DNA from: an uncultured Acetatifactor sp.
GTDB taxonomy: Bacteria; Bacillota; Clostridia; Lachnospirales; Lachnospiraceae
Assembly (NCBI RefSeq): GCF_910585425.1
Contig: NZ_CAJUCP010000019.1
Location: forward strand, 11,431 to 75,430
Direction: 5' to 3'
Length of the DNA stretch: 64,000 nucleotides
Shown here one piece after another: positions 10,337 to 18,053 of the stretch (position 1 is the stretch's first letter; every line of letters begins with the position of its first letter). The notes below the pieces were generated by a model. It was given only the letters and a program-made list of their open reading frames with translations, was not told where the DNA came from and did no database searches. Position numbers and translations under genes: made by a program.

Positions 10337-12385
10337 TCACCTTGTGGTCATGCGCTTCAAAAGCAATGGCATGAACATTGCTCCCTGCACGGTTCTGTTC
10401 TGGAAGGAGCACAGGGGACACTGTCTTGCTTCTTCCGTCATATACCAGTCGGTAAAGGGAACCCTGTCAGGGCTTTCCTCCAGGAACCGCAGGATATCCC
10501 CGGAAAACTCCTCCACTGTCCTTCCTGTGCCGTCCAGCGAAGCGGCCCATATCATCCAGTCGCTTTTCGTGTAGCTTTCTATAGAATACAGGGGAACGCC
10601 GTAGGCATTGCGTTTCCGGTGGTACAGCGCTATTTCCTGCTGATAGAAATCTTCGTCCCAAAGCTTCGTCCCGAAAGCTAAGTCCCAGACAGCATTGTAT
10701 TTCAGGCTCCAGCTCTCCTCCTCGGCATCGAAGGTGAATTTCGTATGGTCCGTGCCAAGGGCCCGGGTATAGACATCCCTGGCCATTTCCCGGGCTTTTT
10801 CATGAAAGAGGTCTGCCTGGTCTGTCCGCTGGGCGGTCTCCAGAAGGATGGCATAGGCCTCTACCCCCATGACAGCTTTCATGGCCAGATTGATATTATG
10901 GTCTATATGGCCCGCATAGTCGTCAGTACAAAGCTGCTGGCCGGGATTTGCGCCATTTTGCAGCAGGTATTCTGCCCAGGTCTCGAAAAGCGGAAGCTGC
11001 TGCTGTAGTTCTTCCTTTGCCCTTTCGGAATCGAGCCTTGCCAGGGCAGCCTCCAGAATCAGCATGTTACCGCACTCCTCTATCGGCATCTGATATCGCA
11101 AATCATAGATATCGGCACAGGTCGGCATCTGCCAGAGCATAGGATAGCGGTGTCCGTCCGGTTCCGCTTCGCCTTCCAGATACTGGATTGAGCCGGGCTT
11201 CTGACGATACCCGTATACCTGGCCGGTGACATGAGGATAGCGCCCTGCATCGTGGGGTGCAAAGTCAAAGTTCCATATGGGCAGCTTCGCGAACCTGAAC
11301 ACCGGGCGCATCATGCCACGCACCAGCTCCGGATTGTACAGGAAAAACAATGGAGCCGACGGATAGGTCACGTCCACGGTGGCAGCGCAGCCGTTGGAAT
11401 GGCATTCCTTGGAAATGAAGACAGGATTCCCGTCCTCATCCGCGATGAGCTTGTGAGCCGCTATGGACTGACGGTAGGCGGCAATGCATATTTTCGTATA
11501 GGAGGGGCCGAATTCCATGGCATCCCGCTCCATAGCCGTTTCGAAGGCCTCGCATCTGCGCAGCAGGCTGTCGTGTTCTTCCAGGGCTTCGGAAATCATG
11601 TCGTGGATGTTCTTTCCATTTCTGGCCCAGTAGCCGGGAAGCATCCTGCCGAAATATTGGATGGACGCAATGTCGTCATAGGCGGCTACGAGGGAAACCT
11701 TCTCCCAGCTTCCCGGTTTTGCCTGGAGCTGCGCCTTAGCCCGGAGGCTGTGGGCATCCTGCGCATAACCCACCTCCAGCGGCTCCGCCTCCGCCGCAGC
11801 CAGATAGAGATAGCCCCAGTCGATGGTCACGCTGTCACCGCTATATCCCAGGGGGCTTTGCTCCCTGAGTCCCATCCATGCAATCCGGCTGTCGGCGGGC
11901 GCGTAGCAGCCTCCTCCTATCTTTCCGGTCTGTCCTTCGTCGCAACAAAGCTCTCCATCAAACTCCAGGACCACCTCCACCATATGGCTCTTCCCGTCCA
12001 TAGACCGGACTGCCATGTCCACATAGGAGCAGGGCCTGGACAATATGTCCAAATCCTCTAAAAGCAGCGGTGTCCAGAAATCCACGGCAAGCTCCACCCC
12101 TGCGTCCTGAAAGCGGTAGACGCTGTGCAGGGCGGTCACGGAAAGGGCTGTCTGCTCCATGGCCTCGGCTTCGCCCAGTCCCATGAAGCGGTATTCCCGG
12201 CCATCAATCCTGGCAGTCCCGGCCACCCGCTTGCGCCGTCCTGTCCAGTGCATGGCGTCCGTCCCTGTCAGGCAATCGCTTCCTGACCAGAGGCTGAAAT
12301 AGGGGTCGCAGGTAATCAACGGGACTGCAGGAAGACGTCCCAAAGCTATCCTGCGGATGCCTTCTTTTCTACTGTTCTGTTCCAT
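10337..12385 (-). CDS. GtaA-like protein (DUF4964-DUF5127-DUF4965-DUF1793)
   Basis: The 682-residue protein follows the fungal GtaA 'glutaminase A' architecture: an N-terminal DUF4964 segment (PAVPLITCDPYFSLWS), a DUF5127 beta-domain, DUF4965 (FVSKECHSNGCAATVDVTYP, residue ~330), and a DUF1793 alpha/alpha toroid (LCTDDYAGHIDHNINLAMKA; LKYNAVWDLAFGTKLW). Members next to polysaccharide loci in bacteria are probably glycoside hydrolases rather than glutaminases, since the toroid resembles GH15/GH65-type folds. It has no signal peptide. It is the first gene of a run through the UroD remnant, GH172 and GH36, driven by the promoter at 12538-12566. The exact reaction is unknown. Confidence 0.85.
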   Translation of the reverse strand: MEQNSRKEGIRRIALGRLPAVPLITCDPYFSLWSGSDCLTGTDAMHWTGRRKRVAGTARIDGREYRFMGLGEAEAMEQTALSVTALHSVYRFQDAGVELAVDFWTPLLLEDLDILSRPCSYVDMAVRSMDGKSHMVEVVLEFDGELCCDEGQTGKIGGGCYAPADSRIAWMGLREQSPLGYSGDSVTIDWGYLYLAAAEAEPLEVGYAQDAHSLRAKAQLQAKPGSWEKVSLVAAYDDIASIQYFGRMLPGYWARNGKNIHDMISEALEEHDSLLRRCEAFETAMERDAMEFGPSYTKICIAAYRQSIAAHKLIADEDGNPVFISKECHSNGCAATVDVTYPSAPLFFLYNPELVRGMMRPVFRFAKLPIWNFDFAPHDAGRYPHVTGQVYGYRQKPGSIQYLEGEAEPDGHRYPMLWQMPTCADIYDLRYQMPIEECGNMLILEAALARLDSERAKEELQQQLPLFETWAEYLLQNGANPGQQLCTDDYAGHIDHNINLAMKAVMGVEAYAILLETAQRTDQADLFHEKAREMARDVYTRALGTDHTKFTFDAEEESWSLKYNAVWDLAFGTKLWDEDFYQQEIALYHRKRNAYGVPLYSIESYTKSDWMIWAASLDGTGRTVEEFSGDILRFLEESPDRVPFTDWYMTEEARQCPLCSFQNRTVQGAMFMPLLLKRMTTR

Positions 12386-12537
12386 AAGCTCTCCTTTCTC
12401 TCAAAAAATCCTTATGCCGGGGGCAGCAAGTAAAACAGCATGCGCTGGCCATGGACGCGGCGAAGGTCTCCTTGGGATTGTCCATTTATAAGCCTTAGAG
12501 TCGCTTCTTAATAATAAGGTTTGACTATTTCAAAATA

Positions 12538-12566
12538 AGTATACTTTAATTTTGTCATTCTGTCAA
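12538..12566 (-). promoter_or_regulatory. Sigma-A promoter of the GtaA-like operon
   Basis: On the minus strand, TTGACA (12561-12566) and TATACT (12538-12543) are separated by exactly 17 bases. It lies about 150 bases upstream of the GtaA-like start. Its near-consensus form suggests that control acts through a repressor or leader not identified here. Confidence 0.8.
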
Positions 12567-12631
12567 GAAAGTTTTCTTCTCATATTGTTAATTGGGCCTA
12601 AATATTTCTTCTCATACAGGCCATAAAAATC

Positions 12632-12670
12632 CCCCGACAATTCTCAGGAATCTATCGAGCATTGTCGGGG
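12632..12670 (-). terminator. Intrinsic terminator of the dehydrogenase-epimerase operon
   Basis: A perfect 10-bp stem (CCCCGACAAT/ATTGTCGGGG) is followed on the minus strand by GATTTTTAT. It lies about 110 bases after the epimerase stop. Confidence 0.85.
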
Positions 12671-12780
12671 ATAGATAGCCCCTGTCAGCAGATGGTCCTG
12701 CTCCGGAAGAACACCCCATATACCGCCCTTCTTCATAGCTCCAGCCATCCAAATCCGAGGGTAAAAAGCATGGTCTTCAT

Positions 12781-13647
12781 CTATTCGAACATCCCTTTCT
12801 CGAAGAGCAAAGCCTCCCGCGCCTCCTGATCCAGCATCTCCTCCGTGATGCCTGCCCTGAGCTCCCTCCAGATGTGGATGTCCCGCTCAATCTGCCCGCC
12901 TCTGCGCACGAAGGGCTCCATGACAGCATAGCCGTCGAATCCCACCTCCCTTAAGGCTTCTCCGATTTCCTTCCAGGGCATGCGGCCCTGTCCGGGCACT
13001 TTCCGGTTGCACTCTCCCGTATGGAAGTGGCACAGCAAATCCCCGGCTGTACGGATTGCGCCCGCCATGTCGTCCTCCTCGATGTTCATGTGGAAGGTGT
13101 CCAGCATAAGCCTTACGTTTTCCTTGTCCACTTCCTTTACGAAACGGACACCCTCTTCGGCCGTATTCAGCAGATGGTTCTCAAAGCGGTTCAGCACCTC
13201 CATCCCAAGCTGGATGCCATAGGGCTTCGCCAGGTTCGCCATGATACGCATCCCCTCCACGCTGTATTTCCAGTCCTCTTCCTTGCATACCGGCTTTGTG
13301 AAGTCGATGGGCCAGTAGGAATACAGCGCGCCGCCCAGATGGCGGATTTCCAACTGCCCCATGACGTCGAAGAGGCGCCTGAACCACTCTGTGGCGTTTT
13401 CCCGTATTTTTTTATCTGATGAGCCGATATTATGGTCGAAGGACGGGCCGTATCCGGCAGTCAGGGTGATTCCCCGGGCCTTTGCGCGCTCCCGCAGAGC
13501 CACAATCTGGGCCTTTGAATAGTCCGGCAGGGGCTTTGCGCCGATTTCCAGCGCATCGAAGCCCAGACGTGCCACCTTGTCCACATAGGGGACATAATCC
13601 GCCTCCCACTGGGTCTCCCAGTAGGCGTAATAAATTCCATATTTCAT
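12781..13647 (-). CDS. D-allulose (psicose) 3-epimerase-type enzyme
   Basis: The 288-residue TIM-barrel protein closely resembles characterised clostridial D-psicose 3-epimerases, starting MKYGIYYAYWE and containing GGALYSYWPIDFTKP. The four metal ligands fall at the positions known for the Clostridium cellulolyticum enzyme: Glu150, Asp183, His209 and Glu244, in MEVLNRFEN, MLDTFHMNIEEDD, HFHTGECNRKVPG and VMEPF. The enzyme interconverts ketohexoses at C3 using Mn2+ or Co2+ in the cytoplasm. Its gene follows a polyol dehydrogenase gene, so the natural substrate may be a rare ketose or ketopentose made by that enzyme. The start has GGAGCG nine bases upstream. Confidence 0.92.
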   Translation of the reverse strand: MKYGIYYAYWETQWEADYVPYVDKVARLGFDALEIGAKPLPDYSKAQIVALRERAKARGITLTAGYGPSFDHNIGSSDKKIRENATEWFRRLFDVMGQLEIRHLGGALYSYWPIDFTKPVCKEEDWKYSVEGMRIMANLAKPYGIQLGMEVLNRFENHLLNTAEEGVRFVKEVDKENVRLMLDTFHMNIEEDDMAGAIRTAGDLLCHFHTGECNRKVPGQGRMPWKEIGEALREVGFDGYAVMEPFVRRGGQIERDIHIWRELRAGITEEMLDQEAREALLFEKGMFE

Positions 13648-13824
13648 ACTCTTTCGCTCCTATACTTGGTTCCGCGTCAAGAGGCCGCTGCCCTCACGCT
13701 TTCGGCGGACGCAGGCTGTCCCTGTACTGCTCGGGAAGCCTGTGCGGCCGTGTGCCCGGAACTTTTTACCTGATGTCCCAGGGGCGTGTGCCTCCCGGCG
13801 GCCCGGAATCTGTCTGCACACGAT

Positions 13825-14904
13825 TCAGTCGAATCTGAAAGCGATTTTGAAGTCGCCGTATTTTCCGGTGGCGTAATCGAAAGCCTTTTCCCACTCCTCC
13901 AGCCGGAAGAAGGTCTTGACGATGCCCTCGGTCTTCAGCTTCCCATTTGCGATGTTCTCGATGACATAGGGGTAGCAGTAAGGGCTTAAGTGGGATCCCA
14001 GCACGTCCAGCTCCTTGTTGTCCCCAATCAGCGTCCAGTCCACGGTGGTCTGCTGGGCGAACACGCCGAACTCCACGAACCGGCCCAGCCGCCGTACCAT
14101 CTGCAGGCCCTGGACCACGCTGGAGGGATGGCCTGTGGCCTCTATGTAGATGTCGCAGCCGTAGCCTTCCGTCAAATCTCTTATGATTTGAAGGGCGTCT
14201 TCCTTCCCGGGATTTATCACAATGTCCGCCCCGAATTCCTTCGCCTTCTGCAGGCGTTCGTCCATCATGTCCAGGGCTATCAGCCTGGCCGGGTTCATCT
14301 GTCTGGCGTAGGTGATCATCCCCAGACCCAGAGTGCCCGCGCCGGATATGACCACCACGTCCTCGATGCCGATGTCCGCCCGGTCTACCGCATGCTTGGA
14401 GCAGCTATAGGGCTCAATCATCAAAGCCTGCTCCAGCGTCATCTCCTCCGGCACCCTGTGGACCACCGCGTTCTTCGGAAAGCGCACATACTCCGCCATG
14501 CCGCCGTTGTTCTCCTTCTGGAAGCCGAAGATGGCGTGGGGCTCGCACATCCAGTAGCGGCCTGTCCGGCAGAACCTGCATTCGCCGCAGGGGATGATTT
14601 GGTCCGCGATGACGCGGTCGCCGATTTCGTAGGCTGTGACATTCTTTCCCCTGGCCGCCACATGGCCCAGGAATTCATGTCCCGGGATGAAGGGAGGGCG
14701 CACCCATTTCGCGTGGGTCTCGTCTCCCCAGGTGGAGTTGCCGTGATAGCATTTCAGGTCCCCCGCGCAGATACCGCAGCCCTCGGTCTTGATGACAATA
14801 TCGTCATCGCCGCATTCAGGGACGGGGTATTGGGCCTCAAAGCGGTAGTCGCCTTTGTCATAGGCCACCAATGCTTTCATCGTCTTCGGTAATGTTCCGT
14901 TCAT
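13825..14904 (-). CDS. Zinc-dependent polyol/alcohol dehydrogenase (erythritol/L-threitol or sorbitol dehydrogenase-like)
   Basis: The 359-residue protein is a medium-chain dehydrogenase. The catalytic zinc site is suggested by GICAGDLKC (Cys46) and PGHEF (His76-Glu77); the structural zinc site is Cys106, 109, 112 and 120 (CGECRFCRTGRYWMC). The Rossmann motif is GAGTLGLGM near residue 190, followed by LIALDMMDERL, whose Asp suggests NAD preference. It is similar in style to erythritol/L-threitol dehydrogenases. It probably oxidises a polyol to a ketose that the downstream epimerase (178 bases further on) converts. The start has AGGAGGG. Transcription should start at the promoter at 14973-15001. 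Confidence 0.88.
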   Translation of the reverse strand: MNGTLPKTMKALVAYDKGDYRFEAQYPVPECGDDDIVIKTEGCGICAGDLKCYHGNSTWGDETHAKWVRPPFIPGHEFLGHVAARGKNVTAYEIGDRVIADQIIPCGECRFCRTGRYWMCEPHAIFGFQKENNGGMAEYVRFPKNAVVHRVPEEMTLEQALMIEPYSCSKHAVDRADIGIEDVVVISGAGTLGLGMITYARQMNPARLIALDMMDERLQKAKEFGADIVINPGKEDALQIIRDLTEGYGCDIYIEATGHPSSVVQGLQMVRRLGRFVEFGVFAQQTTVDWTLIGDNKELDVLGSHLSPYCYPYVIENIANGKLKTEGIVKTFFRLEEWEKAFDYATGKYGDFKIAFRFD

Positions 14905-14972
14905 TTTCTCCCTCCTATCTGTATCGCATTTTCGCGATTGGTTTTAATAATAGAATCACTTTATGTAATGTA

Positions 14973-15001
14973 ATTATATAAAGGATGGGTAGATTTGTCA
15001 A
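14973..15001 (-). promoter_or_regulatory. Sigma-A promoter of the dehydrogenase-epimerase operon
   Basis: TTGACA (14996-15001) and TATAAT (14973-14978) on the minus strand are separated by 17 bases, a consensus promoter about 70 bases upstream of the dehydrogenase start. Confidence 0.85.
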
Positions 15002-15020
15002 TAGTTTTTCCTAAAAGAAA

Positions 15021-15058
15021 AAGGCGGAACGCTCTGCCTGAAAAGAGCTTTCCACCTT
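15021..15058 (-). terminator. Intrinsic terminator after the small gene downstream of ROK
   Basis: AAGGTGGAA and TTCCGCCTT form a stem extended by internal GCTC/GAGC pairing. On the minus strand it is followed by TTTTCTTTT. Confidence 0.8.
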
Positions 15059-15100
15059 AACTATTCTCTATGGAATTTTGATTCCTGCGCAAGTAGGATA

Positions 15101-15292
15101 CTATCCTTTTATCCTGTCGAGCTCCGTGAGATTTACGCCCAGACTTGATAACGTAACCTTCAATTCCAGGTAACGCTTGTACATTGAGTCATATGTGTCC
15201 GGCGCCACGTCCTTAATCGGTAACATCCAATCCTGCAACCTCGAAAACTCAGTCACACAGTCTTTAAAATATCTGCTGCATTTGGCATGCAA
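15101..15292 (-). CDS. Small protein of unknown function
   Basis: This 63-residue frame lies between the ROK gene and a terminator, so it is probably co-transcribed with ROK. It begins at a TTG with GAGGG three bases upstream, which is close. It contains two Cys near the N-terminus and a C-terminal stretch ending SLGVNLTELDRIKG that looks like a folded helical domain. No family is recognised. A shadow reading is possible but less likely, because a terminator follows its stop codon within 45 bases. Confidence 0.5.
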   Translation of the reverse strand: MHAKCSRYFKDCVTEFSRLQDWMLPIKDVAPDTYDSMYKRYLELKVTLSSLGVNLTELDRIKG

Positions 15293-15393
15293 GCACCCTC
15301 TTTCTGAAACACCGCAAACATAGCCCTCTTTTATATGCTGTCTCTTCCGGTTACAATTTCAGCATAACAGATTTTTCAGGAAGTGTAAAGCCC

Positions 15394-16521
15394 TCAAATT
15401 TCAGCATTGAACGCTGCGATGAAGTTCAGGGCCGCCCCTGACGCAATTGCTGTCTTCTTATAGACGCATGTCCTCAGATATCCGCCGCCGTCCCCAAAGG
15501 AATTCAAAGCCGCCACCCTCTCCCGCAGATCCTCCAGATAGGCATCCAGGTATCCCCCTACATATCCCCCCAGCACGATGTCGCAGTCCAGCAGGGCGTG
15601 GACGGTATTCACCGTCAGGGCCAGATACCCCAGGTATTTGTCCCAGGCCCGGAGGAATTCCCGGTTCCCGTTCTCCAGGCCCGCGAAGAAATCCTGCAGG
15701 CTCCCCTCCGCAAGGCTGGACAGATTCTCCGCCGTGAGATAATTCTCCACGCAGCCCTTCTGGCCGCAGTAGCATTTCTGGCCGTCGGGAATCAAGGTCA
15801 TATGCCCCACCTCCCCGGCCTTCTGGGTGGCGCCCGGGTATACGGTGTCGTCCAGGACGAAACACCCGCCGATGTTGTTGCTCAGCATGAGGTAGAAGGC
15901 GTTCCTCCTGTCAGGGTCCTTCCAGATCTCCGTGTAGGCAGCCGCGTTGGCATCGTTGAACAGCTCCACGGGGTATGGGATGTTGGCGGAAATCTGTTCA
16001 TAGACATTGCTCTCCAGGTCGATGATCTTGCTGAAAAGGATGGTCCTGCGGTCGATGTCCACCAGCGCGGGCAGCCCTACGCCCACGCCCAGTATCTGCC
16101 CGCCTGTGAGTCCGGCCTTTTCCACCAGTTCCCGGAACAGGCTGCCCAGGTTTTTATAATAGGCCTCGCTGCTGGAGAAGGCAGCCCGGACGCGGCAGGA
16201 TGTGATGATGTTCCCCAGGAGGTCAAGGGCGGCCATGGAGATGTGGTTGCTGGTGATTTCTATGCCGATGGCGGCTCTGGCATTGCTTACCAGGGAATAG
16301 GCCACCGCGTTGCGCCCTCCTGTGTTGCCACGGGAGCCGGACTGGGCGATCAGGCCCGCATCCAAGAGCCCGTCGATATTCTTCGCCACAGTGGGGATGC
16401 ACAGTTGCAGGTCCGCCGCCAGCTCCTGCCTGGTCAGCATGCCGCCGGACAGGAATCTCTGGTAGATGCTGGTCTTGTTGATTTTCTTGATTTCCACGTT
16501 CAGGGGTCTCTTATTGGACAT
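15394..16521 (-). CDS. ROK-family transcriptional repressor (NagC/XylR type)
   Basis: The 375-residue protein has an N-terminal winged helix (KINKTSIYQRFL to AADLQLCIPTVAKNIDGLL, residues 8-50) and a C-terminal ROK sugar-kinase-like domain. The ROK zinc site is visible as GHMTLIPDGQKCYCGQKGCVENYL, and GVGVGLPALVDIDRR lies near residue 125. The kinase-type catalytic region is degraded in the usual way for regulators. The start at 16521 has AGGCGG; a longer frame to 16629 lacks such a site. It is divergent from a TetR gene and lies upstream of the polyol dehydrogenase genes, which it probably represses until a sugar binds. Confidence 0.88.
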   Translation of the reverse strand: MSNKRPLNVEIKKINKTSIYQRFLSGGMLTRQELAADLQLCIPTVAKNIDGLLDAGLIAQSGSRGNTGGRNAVAYSLVSNARAAIGIEITSNHISMAALDLLGNIITSCRVRAAFSSSEAYYKNLGSLFRELVEKAGLTGGQILGVGVGLPALVDIDRRTILFSKIIDLESNVYEQISANIPYPVELFNDANAAAYTEIWKDPDRRNAFYLMLSNNIGGCFVLDDTVYPGATQKAGEVGHMTLIPDGQKCYCGQKGCVENYLTAENLSSLAEGSLQDFFAGLENGNREFLRAWDKYLGYLALTVNTVHALLDCDIVLGGYVGGYLDAYLEDLRERVAALNSFGDGGGYLRTCVYKKTAIASGAALNFIAAFNAEI

Positions 16522-16684
16522 AAACCATCCGCCTTTGTCTGAGATTGCCGGGCTATCGAAGAATGCCGGTAAGGGAAGGCGCGGCCGCCGGATCCACGAT
16601 ATGCCGGGAGGATTTAAGTATAACATCATGGTGCCGATAAATCAATCCGGGCGCTCAGAAAGACTTGATTTTTGTCGGTAAGCA

Positions 16685-16745
16685 TGATATCATAATAATG
16701 ATACACATGTATCGCCAATACAATTGTATCATTATCATGATATCA
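16685..16745. promoter_or_regulatory. 61-bp inverted repeat in the ROK-TetR intergenic region (candidate operators)
   Basis: Two 20-base arms, 16685-16704 and 16726-16745, are inverted copies with one mismatch, separated by 21 bases. Inside and overlapping the arms are smaller palindromes: ATACAATTGTAT (perfect, 12 bp), ATGATATCAT, and GATACACATGTATC (one mismatch). It lies 30 bases upstream of the TetR start and about 165 bases upstream of the ROK start. This arrangement suits cooperative dimer binding by the TetR protein with control of both divergent genes. Confidence 0.7.
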
Positions 16746-16774
16746 CTCTCGAACTGTCCATAGGAGGCATCAAA

Positions 16775-17308
16775 ATGAATCAAAACAGGAAAGCTGTATC
16801 ACCGATGAGCAATGTGGGAAGGAACCTGTATGTGAAAGAACATATCACGGAATCTCTCCTGCGGTTATTGGAACAGAAAGAGATTTCGGATATTTCCATC
16901 AGTGAATTGTGCGACGACGCGGGCATTGGACGGGCCTCTTTTTACCGCAATTTCGACAGCAAGGAAGATATTTTGAGGGCGCATATCAATCAGTTGTTCG
17001 ACGGATGGAAAAGTGAATGGGGGAAAAACAGCAGCCTTCCGCTCAGCGCCGGCATCGGCATGATATTCGGGCATTTTGAGCAGCATATGGCCTTTTACCG
17101 TCTTCTGAATGAGCGCCGTCTGGTTTATCTGCTGAAGGACGTCATCCTGGAGATTATGGAGTTGAAGCCGGATCTGCCGAAGGCTGAAGCCTATGCGAAA
17201 GCGTTTGTGGCCTACAGCCTGTACGGCTGGATCGAGGTGTGGTTCCAGAGGGGGATGCAGGAATCCGCGGAGGAGATGCTGGAGCTGTTCCGGAGCCAGG
17301 GGGTATAG
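16775..17308 (+). CDS. TetR/AcrR-family transcriptional regulator
   Basis: The 177-residue protein has a TetR-type helix-turn-helix in residues 20-65 (ITESLLRLLEQKEISDISI, then GIGRASFYRNFDSKEDIL) and a helical C-terminal ligand domain, similar in size to the short AcrR/DhaS-like regulators. The ATG at 16775 has AGGAGG eight bases upstream, which decides the start over an in-frame TTG at 16724. It is the only plus-strand gene in the first 49 kb. It probably represses itself at the inverted repeat immediately upstream; other targets are unknown. Confidence 0.9.
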   Translation: MNQNRKAVSPMSNVGRNLYVKEHITESLLRLLEQKEISDISISELCDDAGIGRASFYRNFDSKEDILRAHINQLFDGWKSEWGKNSSLPLSAGIGMIFGHFEQHMAFYRLLNERRLVYLLKDVILEIMELKPDLPKAEAYAKAFVAYSLYGWIEVWFQRGMQESAEEMLELFRSQGV

Positions 17309-17342
17309 GCGGCTTCTGCCATGCCGGATTTTAGGAGGTGCT

Positions 17343-17885
17343 TTAAGCCGGCATCCCATTTCCGGCTTCCGGGGACTGCGGATTTTCGGTCAGCTCAGGC
17401 TGTCCCTCTCCCATTGGCCGGTTCCCGTTCGGCATCGCCGTAGGCTTTGAAATCTCCAGCGTCATGGAAGTCTCGGTTCCTCCTACGTTCATAGTCACCA
17501 CCAACACTCTGGTGCCATCTGGCTTCACGATGATTTGTGTATCCGTCTCAGAGCCGGCCTCCTCCTGTGCCTCAGAGGAGACGGATTCCGCCTCTGTATC
17601 CTTTGCCGTGGCTTTTTCTGCCATTTTCTCAGCAGCCTGGCCGATTCCTTCCGCAGAGGAATCCATTTCAGGCACCTTCGTTCCTGCCATCATCCGGAAG
17701 CGCCGCATTCTTTCGTAAATCTCCGCCGCAGATGCCCGTCCCGCCGAACAATCGTTTACCCCGCTGCTTTCACACCTTTGCTGGAAATAATTCTTTGCGG
17801 AAGCTGAATCTATTCTTCCCCTGCTCTTTGGATAAACAATCTCCCCGCTGTATCCGAATCCTTTTTCTGTCACGCTGAATCCCAT
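17343..17885 (-). CDS. Hypothetical protein, helical with acidic linker
   Basis: The 180-residue protein has no recognised family. The N-terminus (GFSVTEKGFGYSGEIVYP) lacks a signal peptide or membrane helix. A Glu/Ala/Thr-rich central region (about 75-115) looks like a linker or coiled coil, followed by a compact IIVKPDGTRVLVVTMNVGG segment and a Pro/Gly-rich tail. The ATG at 17885 has GGAGG eight bases upstream. It converges with the TetR gene and lies downstream of the exporter operon terminator. It is probably real, with unknown function. Confidence 0.7.
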   Translation of the reverse strand: MGFSVTEKGFGYSGEIVYPKSRGRIDSASAKNYFQQRCESSGVNDCSAGRASAAEIYERMRRFRMMAGTKVPEMDSSAEGIGQAAEKMAEKATAKDTEAESVSSEAQEEAGSETDTQIIVKPDGTRVLVVTMNVGGTETSMTLEISKPTAMPNGNRPMGEGQPELTENPQSPEAGNGMPA

Positions 17886-17998
17886 CTTCAATGCCTCCGT
17901 ATTCTTTTTCCATTGGAAAGTTCTCTTTGTATTATCGGCATGGCAGCTATGTCCTATAGCAAAATGGAATGAAACGGCGCTTTATCGTAACGAAATAT

Positions 17999-18033
17999 GG
18001 GGGGCATATCCTCCCTCTCGAAGGAATGCCCCC
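17999..18033 (-). terminator. Possible terminator of the ABC-DUF1854 operon
   Basis: GGGGGCAT and ATGCCCCCC can pair around a partly paired loop, about 20 bases after the stop of the second ABC gene. The U-tract is poor (CATATTT), so efficiency is uncertain. Confidence 0.5.
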
Positions 18034-18053
18034 AAATCTGCCCGAAATTTATC

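Larger units (their letters stand above)
12386..12780. other. 395-base intergenic region
   Basis: The gap between the GtaA-like gene and the epimerase gene contains the epimerase terminator (12632-12670) and the GtaA promoter (12538-12566), both on the minus strand. The remaining bases show no supported gene. Confidence 0.7.
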
